Notes: generated by a model not told the origin, from the sequence alone. Positions 1-11,630 are shown, counted from the first letter of the stretch. The stretch is DNA of 64,000 bases from Phallusia mammillata (GCA_003260075.1 QLIY01000117.1:1-64000); one strand, 5' to 3'. Numbers and translations are program-made.

Positions 1-178
1 CATCGCAAACTTTGGATTGAGGAATGTTGAGACGATCGTTTGTTGTTGAGCAATATTTACGATGCGCGCAGATACGAGAATCCTCATCGTGGATGAACCT
101 TCGTTGATGAACATTGTGAATTTGACGCGGACAATCTCGTTTCCCGTCACACAACAGCTCGTTGCTGAAAGGATTCCA
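1..178 (-). CDS. LDLa-like cysteine-rich exon, copy 1 (partial at window edge)
   Basis: On the minus strand a 3' splice site (TTTAG) is followed by an open frame beginning WNPFSNELLCDGKRDC and later EDSRICAHRKYC. The spacing of Cys and Asp/Glu (LCDGxxDC ... DEDSRxC) is that of an LDL-receptor class A module. The frame stays open to position 1, so the exon continues outside the window. It lies in the same orientation as the LDLa exons at 1596-4593 and is probably a more C-terminal part of the same gene. I saw no phase-compatible neighbour to prove the join: this exon reads in phase 0, while the nearest LDLa exon ends after two bases of a codon. Confidence 0.45.
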
Positions 179-302
179 CTAAACGACAAATACTAATATT
201 AAATTGATTTTACGTACATTATATTTATAAAAGGTTCACACGTACAGTTTGCAGACAAACGAAAAACAACATATCGCGTTAGTTAAACAAAATATCACAC
301 AT

Positions 303-449
303 GTCAGGTATGTTTCGTTCNCAATGTTTACGATGCGTACAGAGACGAGGATCCTCCTCGTGGTTGAAGCTTCGTTGATCAACATTGCGAATTTCATACA
401 GACAATCTTGTTTCCCGTCGCACAACAGCTCGTTGCTGAAAGGATTCCA
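303..449 (-). CDS. LDLa-like cysteine-rich exon, copy 2
   Basis: This is a diverged copy of the exon at the left edge, with the same TTTAG acceptor and the same start (WNPFSNELLCDGKQDC, then EEDPRLCTHRKH). An N at position 321 falls in the reading frame. Downstream the frame reaches a stop near 240; a donor in the CCTGACATGTGTGA stretch would end the exon first, but I cannot fix it. The two copies differ at many positions, so this looks like a tandem exon duplication, although nearby assembly damage (the 237-nt poly-C) means misassembly is not excluded. Confidence 0.4.
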
Positions 450-586
450 CTAAACGACAAATACTAATATTAAATTGATTGTTGGTAATTCAATCGTACA
501 GTTGGTGGACACATGCAAAACAAGATATCGCGTTAGTTAAACAAAATATTACACATGTCAAGTCTATTTTGGTCTATGGATAGTAN

Positions 587-823
<237 letters not shown>

Positions 824-873
824 TATCACACATGCCATGTCTGTTTCGTTCTATGGATAGTAATAACTTACCG

Positions 874-874
<1 letters not shown>

Positions 875-921
<47 letters not shown>
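875..921. repeat. 47-nt poly-C tract
   Basis: This uninterrupted C run follows ACTTACCGA and precedes GATATTGCGTTAG, a sequence also found near 525 and 982. It belongs to the poly-C/G class described in the findings. Confidence 0.9.
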
Positions 922-922
<1 letters not shown>

Positions 923-1595
923 ATATTGCGTTAGTTAAACAAAATATCACACATGTCAGGTCTGTTTTGCACATTTCAGACAAATATCGCGTTAGTTAAT
1001 TAAAATGAAGCAACGCATTTTGTTGTTTGTAGCTTAAATATTTGTGGTCATGACGCATGTGACACAAGCAAGGTATTATAAACAGACTTTACGGGAAACA
1101 ACAATGCTAAACAACAACTTTAACTGACACATATTTGACATTTTACTCACCCTGTAACATTCCCACCGTTCCTTCGTAATCTTGTTGGTTGTTGATTTTA
1201 AACAGTCGATCTCGGCACTCACATTCCCACTGTAACAATCACACCACCACTTATATTGTGTAACTATGGTAGAATCGAATTTGCGGATTACTGGATTGGT
1301 GCGAGAATAATATAAGCTTTAACTTTCTGAAAAATGCGCGTGTGGCGATCGAATGTTTACTGCGTTTACGCGGGTCGCTCTGAGCACTCGTAATGTTCAG
1401 GTTTCGTGTATAAGCAAAAAATACAAAACATTATGTTATCGTGTCAATAATGTATGTTAACGTAAAATATAAAATAATATGTTTATGGGCGTTCTTTTTG
1501 ATTAAATTCAGATTTGCAAAAGAGGTAGCAAGGTACGGAAAGAAAAAGCGACGATGAAAATAGACGTTTCATGGGAAATACGTGTTTCAACCTAC
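922..1595. other. Non-coding stretch, no gene seen
   Basis: AT-rich intronic or intergenic sequence. The part around 1331-1400 (GTGTGGCGATCGAATG... GTAATGTTCAGG) recurs in diverged form near 1948-2020, so it belongs to the duplicated block that includes the LDLa exons at 1596-1772 and 2225-2401. I see no further exon. Confidence 0.5.
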
Positions 1596-1772
1596 ATTGA
1601 AAACTTTCCGCAACCTGTTGGTTGTTTTGTCTCACAAAGACACTCATCACTCATATCAGGACAATCGATGACGTCATTGCACACACTTGACCTTGAAATC
1701 ATCATTGGGTCATTTATGCATTGGAAGCACAAAGAGTGATTAAAGGAGACAGACGGCAAGCGGCGGATGTCC
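1596..1772 (-). CDS. LDLa domain exon (third copy; possibly an assembly duplicate)
   Basis: The minus-strand exon has acceptor CTGCAG before the A-GAC-ATC start and donor GTAGGT. It encodes DIRRLPSVSFNHSLCFQC, then VCNDVIDCPDMSDECLC, which is the calcium-binding end of an LDL-receptor class A module (C-D-x-x-x-D-C-x-D-x-S-D-E-x-C). It is 177 nt and nearly identical to the exon at 2225-2401. The copies are separated by poly-C tracts at 1785-1794 and 1938-1947 within a duplicated block. In the rest of the gene, LDLa exons alternate with a different Cys-rich exon; two LDLa exons in a row break that pattern, which favours an allelic copy placed in tandem by assembly. Confidence 0.6.
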
Positions 1773-2224
1773 CTGCAGGGCAAACCCCCCCCCCAATATA
1801 TGCAAGAGTATTATGTTTATGAGTTTCCTATTTTAGTTAAATTTAAGTTAAGCAAGGGAGATAGAAAGGTAAGGAAAGATAAAGTGACAATATAAGTACA
1901 CTGTTGGACGTTTCATTAAACTAGCTCCGAAAAATAACCCCCCCCCCGTTTGGCCATCGAGCGTTTCCTGCGTTTCGGGTTTACGCAGGTCGCTCAGTGC
2001 ACTCGCAATGTTCAGGTTTCGTGTAGGCAAAAACTTTTGGTACAAAACATCATTTTTTCGTGTAAAAAATATATGCAAGAGTATTATGTTTATGAGTTTC
2101 CTATTTTAGTTAAATTTAAGTTAAGCAAGGGAGATAGAAAGGTAAGGAAAGATAAAGTGACAATATAAGTACACTGTTGGACGTTTCATTAGACTAATTC
2201 CGAAAAATACGTGTTTCAACCTAC

Positions 2225-2401
2225 ATTGAAAACTTTCCGCAGCCTGTTGGTTGTTTTGCCTCACAAAGACACTCATCACTCATATCAGGACAATCGATGA
2301 CGTCATTGCACACACTTGACCTTGAAATTATCATGGGGTCGTTTATGCATCGGAAGCACAAAGAGTGATTAAAGGTGACAGACGGCAAGCGGCGGATGTC
2401 T
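2225..2401 (-). CDS. LDLa domain exon (second copy)
   Basis: The exon is bounded on the minus strand by CTGCAG and GTAGGT. It starts with one base completing a codon and ends after two bases. The product contains HSLCFRCINDPMIISRSSVC and VCNDVIDCPDMSDECLC, a canonical LDLa calcium-binding motif. It joins in phase to the exon at 2470-2856, whose last two bases complete an Arg codon (AG + A). Confidence 0.7.
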
Positions 2402-2469
2402 CTGCAGGGGAAATATATAATTTTAAAACCACAGTTGAAACATCGGGCATTGTGAGCGCTCTAACATAC

Positions 2470-2856
2470 CTGGGATCCGACTTTATCATTTCATCAACCG
2501 ATGTGAAGCAGAGATCAGCGGAATCGTCGCAGTCTTGTACAGTGTCCCACAGCAACTGCTGGGGCAACGTGCAAGATTTACCGTTTCTGATGCACTTGAA
2601 GCCGTGTCCGTTCGGTCGGGGCAGCGTTGGGCAGTTGTTGCATGGATCGCCATCACACACCGATGAACGCTTCCAGCAAACCGATTCCGAACACCAGAAG
2701 TGGGAGGGGCAGAGATGTTCGCACGGGGAATTTCCATCACAAGGTGCATAAGATTTGCAGACCTCATCTTTTGTTTTTGGACATGAAGCGTTGGTTGGAT
2801 CGATTATATTGTGACAAACTCCATAAATGCCAAAACAATAGCATCGTCCCGCTGAG
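2470..2856 (-). CDS. Cys-rich exon with LDLa-like module
   Basis: This 387-nt exon (acceptor AACTCAG, donor GTATGT) encodes about 128 residues very rich in Cys: CYCFGIYGVCHN, CDGNSPCEHLCPSHFWC, VCDGDPCNNCP, then GFKCIRNGKSCTLPQQLLW and VQDCDDSADLC. The last part is an LDLa-like module with an acidic Cys-flanked end. Its phases match the LDLa exons on either side, and it is paralogous to the exon at 4252-4593, which supports an ancestral two-exon repeat unit. The domain before the LDLa part is a Cys pattern I do not recognise. The product is probably extracellular or a receptor ectodomain. Confidence 0.65.
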
Positions 2857-3188
2857 CTGAGTTTAAAATAGTTACGCTAGTTGCAACAAAAACATTGGGT
2901 CCTAGAATGAACACCGGTGCCCCGCGCGTTGACAATTAAACACATTTTTGGTAACATCTGCACATGAGAGTACTGAGTAAATGTTTTTATAATTTAACAT
3001 GAATCCCGATGTTAAACTGGTGTCAGTTTATCCACTCTTAACCATTATTGAGATTTGTCCAAGTTTAGGATCGCGTTTTACAGCTCGTCAAGCTGTTAAA
3101 GCAGTTCAACAGAAGGTTTTTAGAAACTCTTGTTAAAAAAATTACTTTGTTGCCACGAACGTTTATTCCCCAAAAAAAGTCAACCTAC

Positions 3189-3377
3189 CGACGATAATCT
3201 TGAAAACTTTTGTCACCGATTTCGGGGACTTTCCCAGTACAATTACATTCGTCGCTCATATCAGGACAATCAATGACGTCATTACACACACTTGACCTTG
3301 AAATGATCATGGAGTCGTTTCTGCACTGGAAGCACAATTGATTGTTGAACGAGGCTTTGGAGGAACGACGGGTGTCC
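3189..3377 (-). CDS. LDLa domain exon (first copy)
   Basis: The 189-nt exon starts after TTTTCAG with G-GAC-ACC and ends at donor GTAGGT. It encodes NQLCFQCRNDSMIISRSSVC, then NDVIDCPDMSDECNC, a full LDLa calcium-binding motif. It joins in phase to the Cys-rich exon at 4252-4593 (AG + G) and to the exon at 2470-2856 (two bases + C). Confidence 0.7.
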
Positions 3378-4251
3378 CTGAAAACGAAATAAAGGTCATT
3401 ATTAAACTTATCACATCACCACAAATTAACAAAAAAACGCGTAAAATGATTTTTTACTTGTTGCCTTGTGAAAACGTTGCACGCCAAAAATCTAATAATT
3501 GCAAGTGTTATTTCCTTTTTAGGCATAACCAAAGTGTATACGCTTGCATTAGTGTTACCGTAACTTTTGTGTCGCTACGTTATCACTTTCTTTCACATTA
3601 TAACCTGTGTCTTGCAGTCCATATATTGTATTTAATTTACTAGTTCAGTTTATCGTAAGTTGTTTTGTGTGCTTATTTGCCCAAAACGGGTTTATCTTAA
3701 TTTCACGATGTGTCTTTAACGTTTCTCACGTTAGTCCCTCTTCACATCTTTTCGTTACGTTCATTACCTTGAGTGTTTAATTGCTTTCTAAAACATTGTT
3801 TTCCACCTTAAGTGAATTTATTCCCCGGCACACTTTTGCGCTCAATACAGCACCTTCACATCCCCTGTCGTTGCCTTCCGCAGCATCCCAGCTACAACTT
3901 CTGATGTAACCAACTAAAGTAAGCCAGGCGATGATAATCGACCAGTGGGTTTCGACCACGTGACTCGTTAGTTTCCTATTAGTTTTTTCGCGAGTCTCTT
4001 TTATTTGTTTTCAAGTCCTTTTGCGGGCCACGTGCTGTTAGAAGTTCTTCCCCGGCTGTTAACTGTCTTAAAATTTCTGTTGTGACTTTGCCAAAATCTT
4101 ACAGTTTTATATAGTGTTTTTAAACAAACACAGCAGTGCTCGAACGCGTCTTAACTAGGATTCTTCATGGCTAGCCGTGAGTGCATTTTACGAAGGCTTT
4201 TGGCAACCAGCTGATGTATAAAGAAAAACCGAACCAAAAACATATACATAC
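3378..4251. other. Intron of the LDLa gene
   Basis: AT-rich sequence between two phase-compatible exons. The open frames here have no recognisable domains, and I see no RNA gene or clear repeat. Confidence 0.5.
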
Positions 4252-4593
4252 CTCACATCACCATTTTCGGGCGTGTAGCATAAGTCAGAGCCATTATCGC
4301 AATCTTGTACGCCGTCCCACAGGAACATTTGCGGGAGTAAACACGTCCGGTTGTTCTTGACACATTTGAAACCGTAACCGTTACTCCAGTGTTGAAAGGC
4401 AGGACAGTCATTACAGGGATCGCCATCACACACAGTTGAACGCTTCAAACAAGTCGAATCCGGGCACCGAAAGTGGGAGGGGCAAACGTCACAAGGTGTT
4501 TTATTCCGACACGAGATGTCACCCTTGCAATATCCGTGCCTCCGTAGCGCACAAACTTTACGTATTGGCGTATAGTCGTGTATGTTGTCGCAG
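4252..4593 (-). CDS. Cys-rich exon with LDLa-like module (first unit)
   Basis: The 342-nt exon has acceptor TTTCACAG and donor GTATGT. It encodes CDNIHDYTPIRKVCALRRHG, CKGDISCRNKTPCDVCPSHF, VCDGDPCNDCPAF, then GFKCVKNNRTCLLPQMFLW and VQDCDNGSDLC. It is clearly paralogous to the exon at 2470-2856. The gene therefore holds at least two tandem copies of a Cys-rich + LDLa exon pair, and probably more to the left. No protein family name can be assigned beyond an LDLa-containing secreted or membrane protein. Confidence 0.65.
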
Positions 4594-5347
4594 CTGTGAA
4601 AGTGGAATCATTATATTTTTACTATTATAATCACAGATCAAAGTGTAATAAACAACCAACATTATGGAATTCGAATGCGCGTGTTGTTGCTGGCGTTTAC
4701 CCAGCACCCATCAGGGTATTTCCCATGGAAACGACCTAAAGTGGAGTATCTTTATACGGAAGATGTTTCATCAACAAAGTAGTAAACGACAAATCAACAC
4801 AACGCGTTAAATAGATAAGACTGGAGTGAAGAAAAATGTTGTTGCCATAAAAAATGTTCCTGGCGTTTTTATAAAATTTTATTTAGTATTTATTTCTGCA
4901 CTGTCAAGCACTTGAAGTGGCAAATAGAGTAAATAATCACATAAACGTCATTTGATAACCGACAAAGTTCACCTGATATAGCTGGATGATAGGTTAGCAG
5001 GGTAGGTGGGAAATGTGACCCGTTTCTCGTCGCTTCGGGGGGGGGGAAGGATAACTATCGCAAAAGAAACTTGAGTCAACCACTTTCCCATCATCGCAAG
5101 TAAATTCTGCAATCAACAATCACAAACATGTAACTGTGGGTCGTTTTATATTTGCGTCAAAGTGACAGTTGACCAATCCGCTACAACTGGACTATTTAAA
5201 AGCACAGCAGAAATATAAACATTACCCTTTAAAATTTAAAAGTTTAATTAAAGTTTTATTCATATAACTTAATGTACTGTCACTAAATAAACGTAGTATT
5301 ACAAAAAGCGGTAGTTTGCTGTTTAATAATCAAGCATTTAAATTTAC
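4594..5347. other. Non-coding stretch (possible intron)
   Basis: No supported exon was found, although the phase argument predicts one small exon in or near this interval. A 10-nt poly-G tract sits at 5037-5046, without an obvious flanking duplication. Confidence 0.4.
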
Positions 5348-5405
5348 TCCCTGCTTGGCATGGAGCCGGTGCGATGAACCAAATCAAGGTTGCAGCGAAA
5401 ATCAT
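5348..5405 (-). CDS. Possible signal-peptide exon of the LDLa gene
   Basis: On the minus strand an ATG at 5405-5403 begins MIFAATLIWFIAPAPCQAG, a hydrophobic stretch ending in an Ala/Pro/Cys-Gln-Ala region that resembles a secretory signal peptide with a cleavage site. The exon has an upstream acceptor (TTTTCAG, exon edge 5418) and a donor GTAAAT. It ends after one base of a codon, whereas the next recognised exon (4252-4593) needs two, so an unseen exon must lie between them if this belongs to the gene. An N-terminal membrane anchor is the alternative. Confidence 0.35.
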
Positions 5406-6728
5406 TACGATGAGATCTCTGAAAACACAACAGCGGCGTTGTTACATGAGTGACAAACTCGAAACTGCGTCTTCCCTGAGCGTGTTCTCATAATATACTT
5501 TACATGTCAGATAATTTGCTTACCTTTTCACGAAGTGGTGCATCATTCTTCCTGAATCTCTTACGCTAAGTTTTTTCAATAAACAATCAAAATTTTGCAA
5601 GTTTTTATATTGTGTATTATTTGAACAAGGTAAAAAAAATTAACCGCAGGCTGCTTACTAAACCCGATATACTTAATTTCTATACCTCTGCGGTCAGAAT
5701 TGTTTCCAAACGTATTTTCCGCTTTCAGCAAACCAGGCAGATGATTGTCACTTCCCAAGCCCCGCACGTCAACAAGACTTCCTGTTACGGAAAATAAAAT
5801 TGTTTTTATTATTTGTTCCGCTGTTTTCAGTCGCGAAATTACACAAATCAGTTTCTGTGCACAAAATATTTACGCAAAAATGTCTCGAACTGACATTTAT
5901 CACAATATAAAATTACCATGAATTCCGATAATGATGATGTTAATTGACGTTTCCTCAATTATTGCATAGGAAAAATTCCGATTTCATTATGGGTCGTTTA
6001 ATTTAAACGCATGTGTTTACAATGGAACATTGATATAAAAATGCTTGTACGATGTTGTACGATGACCATGTTGACTACACTCTTGTACGAGGTAACATGG
6101 TTTGACACAAGGCTCGGATTAACATAATTTACAACTTGGACTCGGTTCTCACAAACAGAACACAACAGCAGGTTTTACAATTTTATGTTGATACAAAAAC
6201 TTAGAGAAATGTTCTGCGATTTGATCTTGGTTTGAAAGCCATTGCACCGCGTCAAGGTGTCAACCCACGCAATGGGTTTCGTCTAAGGCAGTAGAGAAAC
6301 CCTCGTTCGGTGCAGAACTACAACCGAAACGAGGAAAACAGACTGGCGCACGAAAAGCGCAAGCTGAAAACATGGTAATAAAAGCGATAATGTCAACAAC
6401 AAATGTGTTTTATGCAGATATAATACTGATAATATAGTAACAAACAGTTCAAACTTACATTATTGTTACAAAATTACAGTACAACTACAAAACTGTTTTC
6501 AAAACTGTTCGCACGCAAACACATTACGTTATAAAAATTATCTTTAAAATTCCATTACTGATTGACAAACATATACTTTTACATTTACTCTCATATACAT
6601 ATATAACTAATCCTACAAATCTATAAGCAACGTTAAACGATGGCGGTCCAACGGGTAGATTTCAAAACCTCAAATCGGGCAGAATCTATCACTTGTGTTT
6701 TCTTAAATTAAAAAAACTCTCCCCTATG

Positions 6729-6880
6729 GAGGGGATTCCCCCTACTTTGACGTAACGTGATAGAGGCGGGGTCGCACTAATAGGGATTTCCTCTACTATG
6801 ACGTAACGTGTTAGAGGCGGGATCGCGCTAATAGGAATTTCCACCTGCTACGACGTAACGTGTTAACGTCGGGATCGCGC

Positions 6881-6883
<3 letters not shown>
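6729..6883. repeat. Three-copy tandem repeat, unit about 50-60 bp
   Basis: Three imperfect units share the core GACGTAACGTGTTAGAGGCG, followed by GGGATCGCGCTAATAGG and a TTTCC-CTACTA segment. The units are GC-richer than their surroundings and run directly into the poly-G tract at 6884-6913. Each unit has a CRE-like TGACGTAA at its centre. Confidence 0.75.

Positions 6884-6913
<30 letters not shown>
6884..6913. repeat. 30-nt poly-G tract
   Basis: Pure G. The sequence after it (CACAATACACATATCCATAA and on to a second G tract at 6963-6973) is repeated at 7163-7210 without G tracts. Confidence 0.85.
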
Positions 6914-6915
<2 letters not shown>

Positions 6916-8199
6916 TACACAATACACATATCCATAAATACCTCAGGGGCATCACATTTTATGGGGGGGGGGGATTTGTTTCATATTAAAGCTACAATTT
7001 AAGTCCGTGTCTTGTGTACCTAATTAAACAAACTGTTCTCAATATTTGTTCCGCTTAAAACATTTTTTAAGAACGAAAGCATTTTTTCTTGTACATCAAA
7101 ACATATGAGCAGAGGGCCTTACTTTCTTATTCCGGGCTTATATACCATCAGGTAAAGTACTATACACAATACACATATCCATAAATACCTCAGGGGCATC
7201 ACATTTTATGCAAAACTTTCGGCTAAAGACACGAAGTAAAATCCGACAGCTAGATTACGCTGTGGTACAAACTTATTATTTAAGTTTTTAGAGACTGACG
7301 ATGCCTGCATAGGTGAAACATATATCTCGATTAACAACTTCGTGTCTACTGATTTTGAGTCACAAGCATTTGCTACTTTATTATCGTTTACTGAAACAGT
7401 TTTGACTCATTGACCGTGGACATTAACATGGCGACTATTAGAGGGACAGATCCTGTGCATTGCATTTATAAATCCCGGTCAAGGTTTTTTTTATAAATAG
7501 ATAAAAATAATCAAAAATAACATTATAAATGGAAACTTGCTACTAAAACATTTTCACTGCAACTTTCCACTCCTGGCGGCGAAAAATAAAACAACTGACC
7601 GATAGAAACCTTCTTGCTTCTAATAACAAGCGGTTTCGGTTAGTTTTAATACAACGCATTCAACAGATTTCTGCATATTTAACTGTTTGCATTTCGAAGC
7701 CGTCATTCGCATTCGCTCTATGGTTCACGTTTCAAAGTGTTGTGTTGTGGTGTGGTTGGACCTTTCGAGCAATACCACAGTGCAAAGAAATATACTACAA
7801 AATTTCTACCTTATTTCAATCGTCTGAAAAAGCAGTGCTTTGTATTCAATACCATGTGCAACTGGCAAATAACACATTTAACTTCCCAATGACCCGTTTG
7901 TGTTGAGCATTATAAAGTCTTGTTGTTAACCTGACTGGCGTCTGACCAAACTGCGCAAGTTAAACACCATGAACAAAAAACTTACAACAAGGCTGAAAGC
8001 AATTAAACGGGCGGCGCTTTTTTGTTTTCAAAGTCACGCCTTAAGCATTTCGTAAACTGCTTGGAGTTGTAAGGAATTGACTTAAACAACAGCACCGGTC
8101 AAGCTATCTGTATTATGAAACGAACTGTTTGAGGTAGGCTACACATCACGGTAGCCTATATTTCACATGATCCGGTTAAATTATTAATTTAGCCAGATT

Positions 8200-8340
8200 A
8201 TGCTATATTCTGCACGTAATACTGCTAGATCACATGAACGCAGAATATGGAAATTTACTTATGGGGGGGGGGGGGGCTATATTCTGCACTTAATACTGCT
8301 AGATCACATGAACGCAGAATATGGAAATTTACTTATGGCA
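8200..8340. repeat. Direct duplication split by 14-nt poly-G
   Basis: About 60 bp (CTGCTAGATCACATGAACGC through AAATTTACTTATGG) occurs before and after the G tract at 8263-8276, with nearly perfect identity. This is a clear example of the window-wide unit/tract/unit pattern. Confidence 0.85.
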
Positions 8341-9517
8341 ATGTTGTATCTAATACATAAACCTAAGCCTAATTAGCCAGCTGGTAATACTGTTTCCAGC
8401 TCCACAAAATATGTTTATAGCAGTTTAAATCAAAATATTCAGCAAAATAGTTATATTTACGTCAAGGCCGCTATTATATATATTACGTTTGTACAAACTC
8501 GTCTCTGCGGCCGCAGGTTGTTCACCACTGCATAGCGGTACAAGAGTGGGTTTCGGGAAACTTTTCCATTGACATTTCGATTTTACGCAGTTTGCCGTTC
8601 CATAGACGGTTGTAGCTGGTAACGCTTTTTTTTTTTTTTTTTTTTTTGGGGGGGGGGGGGGGGGAGCTGGTAACGCTACAATATGTTGGGCTTAAAAAAC
8701 ACGACAGCGACAGCAAATGGCGGACGCCACTCGTAATATCTGTCGGTCGATGACGCAGTCTAATGCTGTTTGTTTTATTTTACTTGTGATGTGAGTAAAA
8801 ACGACCATACGTCTACCATAAGCAACAATTAGTGTTACCCATCTAATGCGAAACATATGGAAAGATTTTTTCAAAAAAACTGAGTATTGTCAAAAAAGTT
8901 ATCATCTATTTGCACATTCGTGAAATCATTTGGGTTCATTTAAGGTCACGAATAAATGTTTTGCCGTATGCGTGGTAAAATCATGATTGTAGTGTGATTT
9001 AAGCCTGTAGAGTTGCGACGTGACCAAAAAACGCGTATTGATGCGCGGCGTGCACTTAAACCGGTTCGTCCGGTTTTGAAACGGGAAGTACTTGGTTCTG
9101 AATTTGACTAATCTCATTAATCAGTCTAGTACTATTATATATTAGTCGCGCTGAAAGCAGAATTACTGCTCATAATTTTGTGAATAACAAAGCCTGATGT
9201 TAGTCAGACAAACTTTTTTACAAGACTGAATTTCTGATAGTTAAGACAAACAGGGAAATTTGGCAATACCTGGTAAATATTGAGACAGTTTGAATTTTGT
9301 TGCTATGACAAATAAGTTTTCTGTCCAATCCCAATCATTACTGTGGTTTAATAAGTTTAGATAAGGGACAATTGTTGCATGAGTTAGTCATCAGTGCACT
9401 GTATATTTAATACTTGCATTGGTGCATTATAATTTGACCCAACAATGTTGTAACAATATATCTTTGTGTTAGTTGTAGATTTAGCTTTCTTTGAATAGTT
9501 TCCAATTAAAAACTGAC

Positions 9518-11197
9518 ATGGAATGTAAAGAAGTTTCAACCACTGCATTTGACGACCAAAAGCCAGGAACAAGTGGTTTACGAAAAGGAACCCAAGTTTT
9601 CATGACTAAACCAAACTACACAGAAAACTTTATACAGTCAATTCTTTCCAGTATTGAAGACACGAAAAGGAAAGGTTGCACTCTTATAGTGGGAGGCGAT
9701 GGAAGGTTTTATATGAAGACTGCTGTGAGTCTAATTATCAAGATCGCTGCTGCCAATGGTGTTGGTAAACTAATTATGGGCCAATCTGGTGTGTTGTCCA
9801 CCCCTGCAATTTCAAACTTGATTAGAAAACACAGTGCAATTGGTGGCATTATTTTGACTGCAAGTCATAACCCTGGTGGACCAAATGCTGACTTTGGTAT
9901 TAAATTCAACACTTCGAATGGTGGTCCAGCTCCATCTGGGGTTACAGATAAGATTTATGAGATTTCCAAATCACTAACTTCGTTCAAAATCTGCCCCGAT
10001 CTTTGTGTTAACTTTGACAGCATAGGAAGCCGCACTTATACCATTGATGGCGCAGATTTTACTGTTGATGTTATCAGTAGTGTTCAGGATTATGTGGAAA
10101 TGATGACAAACATTTTTGACTTCAATGCAATCAAGAGTTACATTCAGGGCAATAACTTTAAAATGCTTTTTGACTCTTTACATGGAGTTGTGGGTCCTTA
10201 TGCAACAAAGATTGTTTGTGAAGAGCTTGGTGCTACTCCTGACTCAGCCATTCATTCAACTCCATTAGAAGATTTTGGGGGCAAGCATCCGGATCCAAAC
10301 CTCACATATGCTGCTGAGTTGGTCGATGAAATGAAAAAGGGAGTTCATGACTTTGGGGTTGCTTTTGATGGTGACGGGGATCGAAACATGATTATCGGCA
10401 AAAACGGTTTCTTTGTTTCACCTTGCGACTCATTAGCTGTGATAGCTGCAAATCACAAGTCTATCCCGTATTTTGTGGCCAATCAAATGACAGGATTCGC
10501 ACGTAGTATGCCAACCAGTGGCGCACTGGATCGTGTTGCTGAGGAATTAAAGCTTCCGTTCTTTGAAGTCCCAACTGGGTGGAAGTTTTTTGGAAACCTG
10601 ATGGACGCAGGGAAGATTGCTTTGTGTGGGGAGGAAAGTTTTGGTACCGGTTCAAATCATATCAGAGAGAAGGATGGGATGTGGGCAGCTCTTGCTTGGC
10701 TGTCTATTCTTGCCGACACTAAACTATCTGTACAAGAGGTGATTACAAATCACTGGAAAACATATGGAAGAAATTGTTTTACTCGCTATGATTACGAGCA
10801 AGTTGATTCTGTTGCAGCTAACAGTATGATGGAAAACCTTACCAAGGCAATCAATGAAAAAACTTTGTTTGGAAAAACCCTAACTGGAGCAGGAAAAAAT
10901 TACACAGTTAAACTAATGGACAATTATCGGTATGAGGACCCAATTGATAAAACTGTCACAGAAAAACAAGGAATCCGAATTATTTTTGCAGATGGCTCCC
11001 GTATAATTTTTCGCCTTAGTGGAACAGGCAGTAGCGGTGCGACCATTCGGATGTACGTGGACAGTTACATCAGTAAAGAAGACCCAAGTTTGGAGTTTGC
11101 TGCAGCTCAAATCCTTAAACCACTGGTTGAGATTGCTCTGGAAATATCTCAAATACCACAACTCACTGGCAGGAACAGCCCGACGGTTATTACATAA
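9518..11197 (+). CDS. PGM1: Phosphoglucomutase, PGM1 type (intronless)
   Basis: The enzyme interconverts glucose-1-phosphate and glucose-6-phosphate in the cytosol, linking glycogen metabolism with glycolysis. The ATG at 9518 gives 559 residues, about the family length (human PGM1 is 562). An in-frame upstream extension has no ATG. Visible family motifs are [11 protein letters not shown] near the N-terminus, the active-site phosphoserine loop TASHNPGG (Ser about 116), the metal-binding loop DGDGDRN, the sugar-binding loop [24 protein letters not shown], and the phosphate-binding loop [13 protein letters not shown] near the C-terminus. All catalytic elements are intact, and it ends PTVIT like vertebrate PGM1. 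The coding region is uninterrupted while neighbouring genes are split into many exons, so retroposition or ancient intron loss is possible. It converges with the TACC gene. Confidence 0.96.
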   Translation: MECKEVSTTAFDDQKPGTSGLRKGTQVFMTKPNYTENFIQSILSSIEDTKRKGCTLIVGGDGRFYMKTAVSLIIKIAAANGVGKLIMGQSGVLSTPAISNLIRKHSAIGGIILTASHNPGGPNADFGIKFNTSNGGPAPSGVTDKIYEISKSLTSFKICPDLCVNFDSIGSRTYTIDGADFTVDVISSVQDYVEMMTNIFDFNAIKSYIQGNNFKMLFDSLHGVVGPYATKIVCEELGATPDSAIHSTPLEDFGGKHPDPNLTYAAELVDEMKKGVHDFGVAFDGDGDRNMIIGKNGFFVSPCDSLAVIAANHKSIPYFVANQMTGFARSMPTSGALDRVAEELKLPFFEVPTGWKFFGNLMDAGKIALCGEESFGTGSNHIREKDGMWAALAWLSILADTKLSVQEVITNHWKTYGRNCFTRYDYEQVDSVAANSMMENLTKAINEKTLFGKTLTGAGKNYTVKLMDNYRYEDPIDKTVTEKQGIRIIFADGSRIIFRLSGTGSSGATIRMYVDSYISKEDPSLEFAAAQILKPLVEIALEISQIPQLTGRNSPTVIT

Positions 11198-11607
11198 ACC
11201 ATTTGTGACATATTTACAAAAATAGTTATTTAAAATTATAAATTATCACATAAACCATGTGCAACAAATTTAAAAATATATATAGTTGTTATAAATTATC
11301 TTAAGATCATTTGCAACAAATGTTGTAAATCACAAATATTGTTAACAGAAATTATACACATATAAATGATTTATAAGAAGTATAAAATTCAACTTTTATG
11401 GTTCTAACTTTACATTTTGTCAAAAGTTGAATATTTAGCGTGAGGAACCACTAGTTCAATGCATTGGTGTATTCATGTAATTACATGCCTCTGTAATTTA
11501 GCAAATATTAATTTAGCCTTCTTTGTTTACCTTTGCATGATACATGATGTAGAACACATTTACCATGACATGAAAAATGTTCATAGCTTGTTTTGAATTT
11601 GTTGCAT

Positions 11608-11630
11608 AATAAATTATTATTTACAATAAA
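11608..11630 (+). terminator. Candidate PGM1 polyadenylation signals
   Basis: AATAAA occurs at 11608-11613 and 11625-11630 on the plus strand, about 410-430 nt after the PGM1 stop. They are the first canonical signals I see downstream. This is inference from the motif only. Confidence 0.3.

Larger units (their letters stand above)
5419..9517. other. Intergenic region between the LDLa gene and PGM1
   Basis: No gene could be supported. It contains a three-copy tandem repeat (6729-6883) ending in a 30-nt poly-G run, and three poly-G/T junctions with duplicated flanks (6963-6973, 8263-8276, 8626-8664). The part before 9518 should contain the PGM1 promoter and 5' UTR; I see no distinctive core element. 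Confidence 0.5.

Noticed and set aside
5686..5781. Possible exon upstream of the putative signal-peptide exon
   Set aside because: It has GT/AG edges, but its phase leads to a stop when joined to the exon at 5348-5418. It could only be untranslated.
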